DNA from: JAWLBM01 sp041687675
GTDB taxonomy: Bacteria; Pseudomonadota; Alphaproteobacteria; Rhizobiales; Pleomorphomonadaceae
DNA: 64,000 nucleotides
Direction: 5' to 3'
Assembly: GCA_041687675.1 (NCBI GenBank)
Contig: JAWLBM010000010.1
Span: forward strand, 1-64,000
The notes beneath the pieces were generated by a model. That model saw nothing but the letters and a program-made list of their open reading frames with translations, was not told the origin of the DNA and searched no databases. Each line of letters opens with the position of its first letter. Positions within the stretch are counted from its first letter, which is position 1. Shown piece after piece: positions 25,608-33,340 of the stretch. The position numbers and the translations under genes are program-made.

Positions 25608-25758
25608 GCATGCGTGACATGCAACCCGCGACAGCCTGCGTTGCTGGTGGACGGATCAGTTTTGCCCTTGGCAAATCCGCCTTGGATGACGGTTCGTTCG
25701 TTCGTCCGGAATCCCGCCGGCGATCCCCTGCCCCGATCCATTCGCTGCGGAATCGTCC

Positions 25759-26640
25759 CTAGAAACCGTTGAAGTCGATCTGGTCTTCGCGCAACTCCCC
25801 GAACATGCTGCGGTGGCGGCTTTCGACCCGGGGCCAGAGACCGGCCAGTCCGGCGATGCGAATTCCGAACTCGCGGTCGATAACCGTTTCGAACTCGTCC
25901 TCGTGCACCAGGTGCTTCGTCACGCCGGCAGCGGTCTTGCGACGCAGCACGCGGCCCGTGAGACAGACGACGGAGGCGGCCTGCATTCTCTGGCAGATCA
26001 GGTTCTGGACGAAAATCGATCCGGGATCGCTCTGCAGGTCACGGCTTTTTTCCGCCAGCAGGACGGGATCGGCCGGCCGATCGGCGAAATCGAAACTCGC
26101 CGGGATCGCCAGCGCGTGGTTGAAGAAGCGCCAATAGGGCGGATCGACGGGCGCGAGCCGGAAGGCGAGCCCGTCCTGAACCTCTGTCGCCTCGGCCAGC
26201 GGGATCGTGGTCCTCAACCCGTCGCCAAGGCCGAGATCCGCGAGATAGGTCCTGTCCAGATCGACGAGAACGGCCGAGTGGTTGCCGAGACATCCGTCAC
26301 CGTCGTTGCAGCGGCCGATGCCCGCAACCACCGGCCTGGCATCGAATCCAATGCACTCGAGCGCCCAGACGAGGAGCTGGTGGATCTCGTAGCACCAACC
26401 GCCGCGGCGGGCCGTTACGATCTTGTCGAACGTCGCTTCGAGATCAGGTCCAACCGGTCGGCCCAGCTGGATGTCGATGTTCTCGTAGGGCACCGAAAAT
26501 GCGTGGCACCGGTGAATGCCGTCGAGGCACGCCCGCGTGGGCTCAACCGGTCCGTGGAACCCAATTCGGTCCAGATATGCGCGAAGGTCCAAGGTCGTCG
26601 TGCCCCGCGACGGGACGCGGGCTGGTCTGACAGCCTCCAC
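25759..26640 (-). CDS. nat: Arylamine N-acetyltransferase
   Basis: Up to 293 aa. The catalytic triad is visible: Cys83 in RRGGWCYE, His122 in GNHSAVLVDL and Asp136 in YLADLGLGD. Acetyl-CoA-dependent acetylation of arylamines or hydrazines, or of a natural amine, is the family role. The start is uncertain: the frame opens with GTG 26640, while TTG 26592, just before DLRAYLDRIGF, matches the usual NAT N-terminus better. It stands alone between tRNA-Ser and the SMP-30 genes; its codon use is slightly less GC-rich than the housekeeping run. Confidence 0.85.
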   Translation of the reverse strand: MEAVRPARVPSRGTTTLDLRAYLDRIGFHGPVEPTRACLDGIHRCHAFSVPYENIDIQLGRPVGPDLEATFDKIVTARRGGWCYEIHQLLVWALECIGFDARPVVAGIGRCNDGDGCLGNHSAVLVDLDRTYLADLGLGDGLRTTIPLAEATEVQDGLAFRLAPVDPPYWRFFNHALAIPASFDFADRPADPVLLAEKSRDLQSDPGSIFVQNLICQRMQAASVVCLTGRVLRRKTAAGVTKHLVHEDEFETVIDREFGIRIAGLAGLWPRVESRHRSMFGELREDQIDFNGF

Positions 26641-26767
26641 GCCCGGCTGATGTTAACAGCATCGTTTCGCGTTGCAATCAGGTCCCACGGCGCCTGACAT
26701 CACGGCCCAGGCCGCCGTCCGGCTCCCGCCGGCTCCCTGGCGCTGATTCCCAGCCGCAACGCCGCGC

Positions 26768-27646
26768 TCACGCTCCGAAGCGCGGCTCCGGCAGGCCGCG
26801 GATGCCGAGGCCCCGGACGGCGAAGACGCTGCCGCGCATCACTCCGTCGGCGGGGAAGCGCGGCAGCGGCGGCTTCGCCATCGAGGTCACGTAGAGAATG
26901 TCGAGGTTTGGGCCGCCGAACATCACGCTCGTGACCTTCTTGACGGGCATGTCGATCACCCGGTCGACAGTGCCGTCCGGGCGGTAGCGGATGATCTTCG
27001 AATCGTAGACCTGCGCGTTCCAGAGGCAGCCTTCGGCGTCCACCGTCGAGCCGTCGGCGGCGCCCCCGCGGGACGTGTCGAGGCGCACGAAGGTGCGGCG
27101 GTTCGAGGCCGAGCCGGTCTCGATGTCGTAGTCGTAGGCGTAGATCTCGCCCGACCAGCTGTCGGCGAAGTAGAAGATCCTGTCGTCCGGGCTCCAGCAC
27201 GGGCCGTTGGAAACGATGATGTCGCTGTCGAGCCTGTGGACCGAAAAGTCGGGGTCGAGCCTGTAGAGCGCGCCGTTCGGCCCCTCCTCCATGGTGTCCA
27301 TGGAGCCGGCGACGAAACGGCCGCGGCGGTCGACCTTTCCGTCGTTGATGCGGTTGTTCGGCTTGCCGGGCTCCGGGTCGTGGATGAGTGCGACCTCGCC
27401 GGTCCTGAAATCGAGCGCGTGGAAGCCGTTGGCCAGCGAGCAGATGGCCCCGTCGCCGTCCTTGCGGATGGCGATCGAGCCGATCTTCTCCGGCACGTCC
27501 CAGGACCGCACCTCGCCGCCGTCGGCGGTGCAGCGGAACACCCGCCCGTCGAAGCTGTCGATGAAATAGAGGCGCTGCTGCTCCACGTCCCAGAGCGGCC
27601 CCTCGCCGAGCGTCGTCTTGACGTCGATCACCACGTCGATCTGCAT
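26768..27646 (-). CDS. SMP-30/gluconolactonase-family sugar lactonase, second copy
   Basis: 292-aa six-bladed propeller lactonase. Metal-site features are the Glu in TLGEGPLWD (about residue 14), Asn in NRINDGKVD, Asn in SNGPCWSPDD and Asp in DGSTVDAEG. It hydrolyses aldonolactones made by sugar dehydrogenases. GGGGAGAG precedes the ATG at 27646. It is the last gene of a long minus-strand catabolic operon and lies 26 bp after a paralogue with the same architecture. The pair presumably arose by tandem duplication and may differ in lactone specificity. Confidence 0.86.
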   Translation of the reverse strand: MQIDVVIDVKTTLGEGPLWDVEQQRLYFIDSFDGRVFRCTADGGEVRSWDVPEKIGSIAIRKDGDGAICSLANGFHALDFRTGEVALIHDPEPGKPNNRINDGKVDRRGRFVAGSMDTMEEGPNGALYRLDPDFSVHRLDSDIIVSNGPCWSPDDRIFYFADSWSGEIYAYDYDIETGSASNRRTFVRLDTSRGGAADGSTVDAEGCLWNAQVYDSKIIRYRPDGTVDRVIDMPVKKVTSVMFGGPNLDILYVTSMAKPPLPRFPADGVMRGSVFAVRGLGIRGLPEPRFGA

Positions 27647-27672
27647 CTGCTCTCTCCCCTTTGTCCTGGTCT

Positions 27673-28548
27673 TCAGCCCGCGAAGCGTGCCTCCGGCAAC
27701 CCCTTCACCCCCAGCCCGTGCACCGCGAACACCATCCCGGCCTCCCGCTCGGCATGGCGGCGCCCGCCATAGGGCCGCGCCATGGAGGTGACGAAGGCGA
27801 TGTCGAGGTCGGGGCCGCCGAAGGAAACGCTCGTCGTGGAGAACACCGGAAGTCCGACCACGCGGTCCACGCAGCCCTCCGGGTCGAAGCGGACCAGGCG
27901 GCCGGCGTAGACCTCGACGCTCCAGACGCATCCCTCCGCGTCCACCGTCGCGCCGTCAGGATATCCGTGGAAGCCGTCGAAGGTCGCGAAGACGCGCCGG
28001 GAGGAGACGCCGCCCGTGGCGGTGTCGTAGTCGTAGGCGTAGATGGTCTTCCTGAAGCTGTCGGCGAAGTAGAGGATGCGGCCGTCCGGCGAGAAGCACG
28101 GCCCGTTGGAGCAGATGATTCCGGTGTCGAGCGTCCTCACGGAGAGGGCCGTGTCGAGACCGAACAGCCGGCCGACCGGCGCGCGCTCCTCGAAGTCCAT
28201 CGAGCCGGCGACGAAGCGGCCCTGGCGGTCGGTCTTGCCGTCGTTGAGCCGCGCGGTGAGGTCCCCCGGCTGGAGCGGATCGACCAGCCGGGTCACCTCG
28301 CCCGTCTCGAAGTCGAGCGCATGGAATCCGGAGCGCAGCGCCAGCACCGCGCCGCCCCGCTCGCGGAGGGCGAAGGAGCCGACGGGCTCGGGCAGTGGCC
28401 AGGTCCGCCGGTCGCCGCCCGAAAGGTCTGCGCGGTGGAGGGCCGGGCCGTAGCTGTCGATCCAGTAGAGGCGCTCCTCCCCCGGATCCCAGAGCGGGCC
28501 TTCGCCGAGCCGCTCGGCCCGTTCGCTGAAGACTTCGATCCTGAGCAT
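27673..28548 (-). CDS. SMP-30/gluconolactonase-family sugar lactonase, first copy
   Basis: 291-aa paralogue of the adjacent lactonase with the same landmarks: RLGEGPLWDPGEERLYWIDS, ARLNDGKTDRQGRFVAGSMD, ICSNGPCFSPDGRILYFADS, YPDGATVDAEGCVW. The conserved Glu, two Asn and Asp metal ligands are kept, so both copies look active. GGAGG lies before the ATG. It lies 11 bp downstream of the BKACE gene. In oxidative deoxyribose/deoxyribonate catabolism an SMP-30 lactonase is co-encoded with BKACE, which is the closest known parallel. Confidence 0.86.
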   Translation of the reverse strand: MLRIEVFSERAERLGEGPLWDPGEERLYWIDSYGPALHRADLSGGDRRTWPLPEPVGSFALRERGGAVLALRSGFHALDFETGEVTRLVDPLQPGDLTARLNDGKTDRQGRFVAGSMDFEERAPVGRLFGLDTALSVRTLDTGIICSNGPCFSPDGRILYFADSFRKTIYAYDYDTATGGVSSRRVFATFDGFHGYPDGATVDAEGCVWSVEVYAGRLVRFDPEGCVDRVVGLPVFSTTSVSFGGPDLDIAFVTSMARPYGGRRHAEREAGMVFAVHGLGVKGLPEARFAG

Positions 28549-28559
28549 CTCCGCCTCCC

Positions 28560-29489
28560 TCAGAACGCGACCTGGTCGCCGCCCTTCAGCTGCAGGATCT
28601 CGCGGGCCTCGTCCGGCGTCGCCACCTCGAGGCCGAGCCCCTCGAGGATCTTCCGGGCAAGGCGGACCTGCTGGGCGTTCGATTCGGCGAGTTGCCCCGG
28701 CCCGGCCCACAGCGAGTCCTCGAGGCCGACTCGGATGTTGCCGCCCATGGCCGCGGCCATGGCGGCCACCGGGAGCTGGTTGCGGCCGGCCCCGAGCACG
28801 GACCAGCGGTAGTCGTCGCCGAACAACCGGTCGGCGGTGCGGCGCATGTGCGCGACGTCCTCCGGGTGGGCGCCGATGCCGCCGAGGATGCCGAACACCG
28901 ACTGGACGAACAGCGGCGGCCTGACCAGGCCACGCTCCAGGAAGTGGGCGAGGTTGTAGAGGTGCGAGATGTCGTAGCACTCGAACTCGAAGCGGGTCCC
29001 CGCGTCGCCGAGCGTGCGCAGCACATACTCGATGTCCTGGAAGCTGTTGCGGAAGACGAGGTCGCGGCTGCCCTCCAGGTGCTGGCGCTCCCATTCGTGC
29101 TTGAAGGTCTTGAACCGATCCAGCATCGGGAACAGCCCGAAGTTCATCGACCCCATGTTCAGCGACGCCACCTCCGGCTTGAAGGTCGCGGCCGGCGCCA
29201 CCCGCTCCTCGACCCGCATCCACGGCGCGCCCCCCGTGGTGAGATTGACCACGCAGTTCGACCGCTGCTTGAGGACCTTGAGGAACGGCTCGAAGGCCTC
29301 CGGCGTCTGGTCGGGCCTGCCCGTCTGCGGATCGCGCGCGTGGAGATGGACGATCGCGGCCCCCGCCTCGGCGGCGCCGATCGCCGCATCCGCGATCTCG
29401 GCGGCGGTCACCGGCAGGGCGGGAGACATCGAGGGGGTGTGGATGGCGCCCGTGACGGCGCAGGTGATGATAACCTTTTTCTGGGCCAT
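28560..29489 (-). CDS. Beta-keto acid cleavage enzyme (BKACE, formerly DUF849)
   Basis: 309-aa TIM-barrel enzyme of the 3-keto-5-aminohexanoate cleavage family, which condenses a beta-keto acid with acetyl-CoA and splits it into acetoacetate (or an analogue) and a new acyl-CoA. Zinc ligands are H48 and H50 in VHLHARDP and E257 in VGLEDSLW. Other family marks are NLTTGG and SVFGILGGIGAHPED. Family members differ in substrate (aminohexanoate, dehydrocarnitine, ketodeoxyribonate). Its neighbours are sugar lactonases, sugar-acid dehydrogenases and a sugar importer, which favours a 3-keto (deoxy)sugar acid over carnitine. It lies 9 bp after the gulonate-dehydrogenase-like gene. Confidence 0.9.
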   Translation of the reverse strand: MAQKKVIITCAVTGAIHTPSMSPALPVTAAEIADAAIGAAEAGAAIVHLHARDPQTGRPDQTPEAFEPFLKVLKQRSNCVVNLTTGGAPWMRVEERVAPAATFKPEVASLNMGSMNFGLFPMLDRFKTFKHEWERQHLEGSRDLVFRNSFQDIEYVLRTLGDAGTRFEFECYDISHLYNLAHFLERGLVRPPLFVQSVFGILGGIGAHPEDVAHMRRTADRLFGDDYRWSVLGAGRNQLPVAAMAAAMGGNIRVGLEDSLWAGPGQLAESNAQQVRLARKILEGLGLEVATPDEAREILQLKGGDQVAF

Positions 29490-29498
29490 TCGGTCCTC

Positions 29499-30455
29499 CT
29501 ACTCCCCGAGGTCCTTCGCCGCGCGGCGCTTGTGGGCGGCGAGCGCGATCAGGCGGCGGTCGCGCCACTTGTGGCGGTCGGCCAGGCGGTCGGCCGGCAG
29601 GCGCCGGCGCCGCTCCGCCTCGATCTGCTCCATCACAGGCCCGGCCCAGTCGACGCGGCGCTGCATCGACGGGAACAGCCGCTCGTAGATCCCCTGGTAG
29701 CGCTCGGCATAGTCGCGCACCCCGCCGGGAGCATTGAGGTCGATGGTCTCGAACGGCCCCATGAAGGACCAGCGCAGGGCGAGGCCCTCGCGGATGCCGA
29801 CGTCGACGTCCTCGACGCTGGCGTAGCCGTCGGCGACGAGGCGGAAGGCCTCCTCCAGCAGCGCGCCCTGCATCCGGTTCATGACGAAGCCGTCGAGTTC
29901 CTTCTTCATCACGATCGGCGCCATGCCGCAGCCGCGGATCAGCGCGGCGGTGCGCTCGACGACTGCCGGGTCCGTCCAGGGCGCCGGCACCACCTCGGCG
30001 GCGCGGACCAGATACGGCGGGTTGATCGGATGGACGACGAGGCAGCGGCGGCGGCCGGGCACCGCCTCGCTGAACTTCGACGGCAGGATGGCCGAGGTCG
30101 AACTGGCGAGGACGGCATCGGGCTCGGCCGCGGCGTCGAGGCGCGCGAACACACCGCGCTTCACCTCGAGGTTTTCCGGCGTGCTCTCCTGGACGTGGAG
30201 GGCACCCGCGAGCGCCGCCTCCAGGCCGTCGGCGACCCGGATGCGCTCCAGCACCGTGGCGGCCGCCTGGCCCGAGAGGAGATCGGCCTCGGCGAGCGCC
30301 GGCAGCATTTCGGCCGCGAAGCCGCGGGCGGCCTCCGCCGTCTCGCGCCGCTCGTCGAAGACCCGGACCTCATGGCCGGCGGAGGCGAAGACGATGGCCC
30401 AGGCGCGGCCGACGAGGCCGCCGCCGACGCAGGCGATGGGAAACCTGTCCGCCAT
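29499..30455 (-). CDS. 3-hydroxyacyl-CoA dehydrogenase family, L-gulonate 3-dehydrogenase/lambda-crystallin-like
   Basis: 318-aa NAD-dependent dehydrogenase. The dinucleotide loop is G11-G-G-L-V-G16 and the catalytic His lies in VVHPINPPYLV, followed by GFVMNRMQ and the C-terminal signature ALRWSFMGPFETIDLNAPGG, very like L-gulonate 3-dehydrogenase (CRYL1) and L-carnitine dehydrogenase. These enzymes oxidise the 3-hydroxyl of a free acid to a beta-keto acid, exactly the substrate type for the BKACE encoded next to it. One base separates it from the SDR gene. Substrate inferred to be an aldonic or deoxyaldonic acid. Confidence 0.85.
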   Translation of the reverse strand: MADRFPIACVGGGLVGRAWAIVFASAGHEVRVFDERRETAEAARGFAAEMLPALAEADLLSGQAAATVLERIRVADGLEAALAGALHVQESTPENLEVKRGVFARLDAAAEPDAVLASSTSAILPSKFSEAVPGRRRCLVVHPINPPYLVRAAEVVPAPWTDPAVVERTAALIRGCGMAPIVMKKELDGFVMNRMQGALLEEAFRLVADGYASVEDVDVGIREGLALRWSFMGPFETIDLNAPGGVRDYAERYQGIYERLFPSMQRRVDWAGPVMEQIEAERRRRLPADRLADRHKWRDRRLIALAAHKRRAAKDLGE

Positions 30456-30456
30456 C

Positions 30457-31251
30457 TCAAAGCGTCTCCACGTTGCCGTCGACGCCGAAGGACTGGCCCG
30501 AAAGGTTCGCCCCCATGTCCGACAGGAGGAAGGTCACCATCGCCGCGATGTCCGCCGGCGGGATCATGCGGCGGAGCGAGACGTGCTGCAGGTAGCGGGC
30601 CCGCATCTCCTCGTGGTCGACGCCGACCTGCTTCGCCCGCGCGGCGATCACGGCTTCCATCCGCGGGCCCTCCACGATGCCCGGCAGGATGGCGTTGACG
30701 CGGATGTTGGAGGGGCCGAGTTCCTTGGCCAGGCTCTGGGTGAAGCCGATGACGCCGAATTTCGCCGCGGAGTACGGGCTGCGGAAGGCGTAGCCGTGCC
30801 GGCCGGCGGCCGACGACATGTTGACGATCGCCCCGCCGCCGGCGGCCTTCAGCAACGGAACGGCGAAATGGGCGCAGATGAACTGGCCGGTGAGGTCGAC
30901 CTCGATGCAGCGCCGCCAGTCGGCGACGGAGATCTCCTCCACCCCGCCGGTCGGCCCGGCGATGCCGGCGTTGTTCACCAGCGCGTCGAGGCCGCCCAAG
31001 TCGCGGGCGATCGCCGCGAAGATCGCCTCCATCGCCGCCTCGTCGCCGACGTCCGCACGCGTCGCGGCGTGGTCCGGATGGGCCCGGGCGAAATCGGCGA
31101 TCGCCTGCTCCGAGACGTCGCTGACGTGGACCCGGGCGCCATGGGCGATCAGCATGTCGGCGATCGCCCGGCCGATCCCGGCCGCAGCGCCCGAGATGAA
31201 CACCCTGAGACCCGGCCGGACGCCACCGATCAACCCCGCGGACACAGCCAT
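30457..31251 (-). CDS. Short-chain dehydrogenase/reductase
   Basis: 264-aa classical SDR. The cofactor motif SGAAAGIGRA is at residues 20-29, NNAGIAG follows, then catalytic Ser in NMSSAAG and Tyr-x-x-x-Lys in SPYSAAKFG. LPGIVEGPRM and the C-terminal DGNVETL resemble sugar and polyol dehydrogenases of rhizobia. In this operon it could oxidise the sugar at C1 or the acid at C3. It lies 13 bp after the fused permease gene and 1 bp before the next dehydrogenase gene, so these are co-transcribed. Confidence 0.85.
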   Translation of the reverse strand: MAVSAGLIGGVRPGLRVFISGAAAGIGRAIADMLIAHGARVHVSDVSEQAIADFARAHPDHAATRADVGDEAAMEAIFAAIARDLGGLDALVNNAGIAGPTGGVEEISVADWRRCIEVDLTGQFICAHFAVPLLKAAGGGAIVNMSSAAGRHGYAFRSPYSAAKFGVIGFTQSLAKELGPSNIRVNAILPGIVEGPRMEAVIAARAKQVGVDHEEMRARYLQHVSLRRMIPPADIAAMVTFLLSDMGANLSGQSFGVDGNVETL

Positions 31252-31264
31252 CTCACCTCTCCCT

Positions 31265-33340
31265 TCACTGGTTCTTCTCGCGGAGCGCGACCACCGCCCC
31301 GAGCACCACGAGGCCGAACAGAATCGCCCGAGTGGCGTAGGGCAGCGTGGTGCCGGCGAGCAGCGTCTGCAACGCCGTCAGCAACAGGACGCCGCCCACC
31401 ATGCCGACATAGGTTCCGCGCCCGCCGGTGATCAGCGTGCCGCCGACGACCACGACGGCGATCGACGGCAGGAGGTATTCGTCGCCCATGCCGAGGCTGG
31501 CCTGCCCGGAGAAGCCGGTCAGCAGGGACCCGACCAGCGCCGCGCAAAGGCCCGAGAGCATGTAGACGGCGATCAGCGTGCGCTCGACGTTGATGCCGGA
31601 CAGCGCCGCCACCCGCTCGCCGTTGCCGATCCCGTAGACCCTCCGCCCGAAGGGCGTTCGCGACAGAAGGACCACGGACAGGATCATGAACGCGATGACG
31701 AGGAACACGACGGGGGTGACCCCGAGGGTCTTCGCGGTCATGAACCAGCGCATCAGCGGCGCCGAGTAACCCGCCGGCGTTCCTTGCGAATAGAGCAGCG
31801 CCGCGCCCTGCAGGATGCCGTTCATGGCGAGCGTCATCACGATCGGCGACAGCCCGAGCAGCGCGATCCCGACGCCGTTGACGAGGCCGATCAGCGCGCC
31901 GACCGCGAGGACCAGCGGCAGGGCATAGAGGAGCGGCCCGTCCTGGCCGTTGACCATTCCGGTGAGGAGGATGCCGCAGAGGCCGATCGTCCAGGGCACC
32001 GAGAGGTCCAGGCCCCCGGTGAGGATCACGGTCCCCTGCCCGAGCGCCAGGATCAGCAGGAAGGACGACAGCACCAGCAGCGAGTTGTAGTAGGTCCAGT
32101 TCAGGATCGCGTGGCCGGTCACGAACTGTGTGACGACGACCACGGCGAGGAAGCAGAGATAGGCGGGCAGCGCGTAGCGGATCGCCTCGGCGTGGCGGAC
32201 GTGGAACGGCGGCAGGGACGCCGGCGCCGCGGGCCCGGCCGCCGGCAGGCGCAGGCGATCGACGCTGCGCTCCCCCTGCCCCGGCAGCCTTCCGGCCCGC
32301 CAGGCCGCCACCCGGCGGATCCAGGAGCGGATGGAGCGCGCGAGCTTGGAATGCCGCCCGATGGCGCCCGCCAGCACGGCGAGGATGAGGATCGCCCCCT
32401 CGGCGACGGTCGAGTAGTAGGCCGAGACGTTCAGGACGAGGAGGATGTTGACGACGATCATCAGGATGTAGGCGCCGATCATGGAGCCCACGACGCCGCC
32501 CCGGCCGCCGCCGAGCACCGTCCCGCCGACGACGACGGCGGCGAAGATCGACAGCAGCATCGGGTTGCCGACCAGCGGATCGCCCGCGCCGGTCTGGGCC
32601 GATATGAAGACGCCCGCGAAGCCGTAGCAGGCGCCGGCCAGGACGTAGACGGCGAACTGGACCCAGACGATCCTGATGCCCTGCGCCCGTGCCGCCTCCA
32701 TGTCGGACCCGATCGCGTAGATGGCGGTGCCGAACCGCGTGTTCTTCAGCCACAGCCAGAGCAGGATCAGGATCCCGATCACCACCAGGGACATCGGCAG
32801 AACTTCGGGGATCGCGTCCTGCGTCAGCGCGTTCGACAGCGAGAAGGGCACCATGCCGCCCGGCTTGTCGAGGATGAACAGGGTGATCCCCTGGACGATG
32901 AACATCGTCGACAGGGTCACCACGATCGGCTGCAGCCTCAGGACCGCGATGAAGAAGCCGTTGAAGGCGCCGGTGAGGCAGCCGACGCCGACGCCCGCCA
33001 GGATGCCGAGCGGGACCGCCCACGGGCCGTCCTGGACCTGGGTCGACAGCACCACGTTGACCAGCGAGACGACGGCGCCCGCCGAGAGGTCGAAGCCGCC
33101 CGTGAGGATGACGAGCGTCTGCCCGGCGGCGGCGATGGCGAGGGTGGCGCCACCCGAGGAGAGGAAGCTCACCTCGAAGTAGCTCATCGGGCCGGCACTC
33201 ATGACGTCGTTGAGCAGCAGCAGCGACGCCAGCACCGCGACGGCGACGAGAAGGCCGCGATAGGTGCCGATGCGCAGGCGCCACCCTCCGAGCGGCCGGG
33301 CCGCCTGGCTGAGACCCTCCTCTTGCAGCGTCGTCGTCAT
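31265..33340 (-). CDS. Fused sugar ABC transporter permease, two RbsC-like domains in one chain
   Basis: 691-aa membrane protein, twice the usual length. Domain 1 (about residues 25-330) has LTGGFDLSAGAVVSLVN, GAFNGFFIAVLRLQPIVVTLSTMFI and a coupling loop (TRFGTAIYAIGSDMEAARAQGI). A hydrophilic linker of about 60 residues rich in Arg, Ala and Pro follows, then domain 2 (about 390-685) with LTGGLDLSVPWTIGL, GLVNGVGIALLGLSPIVMTLAMNGIL and FGRRVYGIGNGERVAALSGINV. Both halves keep full permease features, so the chain can form the whole channel. Its start overlaps the ATPase stop by 4 bp. The first sugar importer in this window keeps two separate permeases. Confidence 0.88.
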   Translation of the reverse strand: MTTTLQEEGLSQAARPLGGWRLRIGTYRGLLVAVAVLASLLLLNDVMSAGPMSYFEVSFLSSGGATLAIAAAGQTLVILTGGFDLSAGAVVSLVNVVLSTQVQDGPWAVPLGILAGVGVGCLTGAFNGFFIAVLRLQPIVVTLSTMFIVQGITLFILDKPGGMVPFSLSNALTQDAIPEVLPMSLVVIGILILLWLWLKNTRFGTAIYAIGSDMEAARAQGIRIVWVQFAVYVLAGACYGFAGVFISAQTGAGDPLVGNPMLLSIFAAVVVGGTVLGGGRGGVVGSMIGAYILMIVVNILLVLNVSAYYSTVAEGAILILAVLAGAIGRHSKLARSIRSWIRRVAAWRAGRLPGQGERSVDRLRLPAAGPAAPASLPPFHVRHAEAIRYALPAYLCFLAVVVVTQFVTGHAILNWTYYNSLLVLSSFLLILALGQGTVILTGGLDLSVPWTIGLCGILLTGMVNGQDGPLLYALPLVLAVGALIGLVNGVGIALLGLSPIVMTLAMNGILQGAALLYSQGTPAGYSAPLMRWFMTAKTLGVTPVVFLVIAFMILSVVLLSRTPFGRRVYGIGNGERVAALSGINVERTLIAVYMLSGLCAALVGSLLTGFSGQASLGMGDEYLLPSIAVVVVGGTLITGGRGTYVGMVGGVLLLTALQTLLAGTTLPYATRAILFGLVVLGAVVALREKNQ

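Noticed and set aside
28560..30455. Carnitine degradation pair (carnitine dehydrogenase plus dehydrocarnitine cleavage)
   Set aside because: The two families match, but neighbours are sugar lactonases and a sugar importer, with no betaine or carnitine transport or thioesterase genes. Kept only as an alternative.
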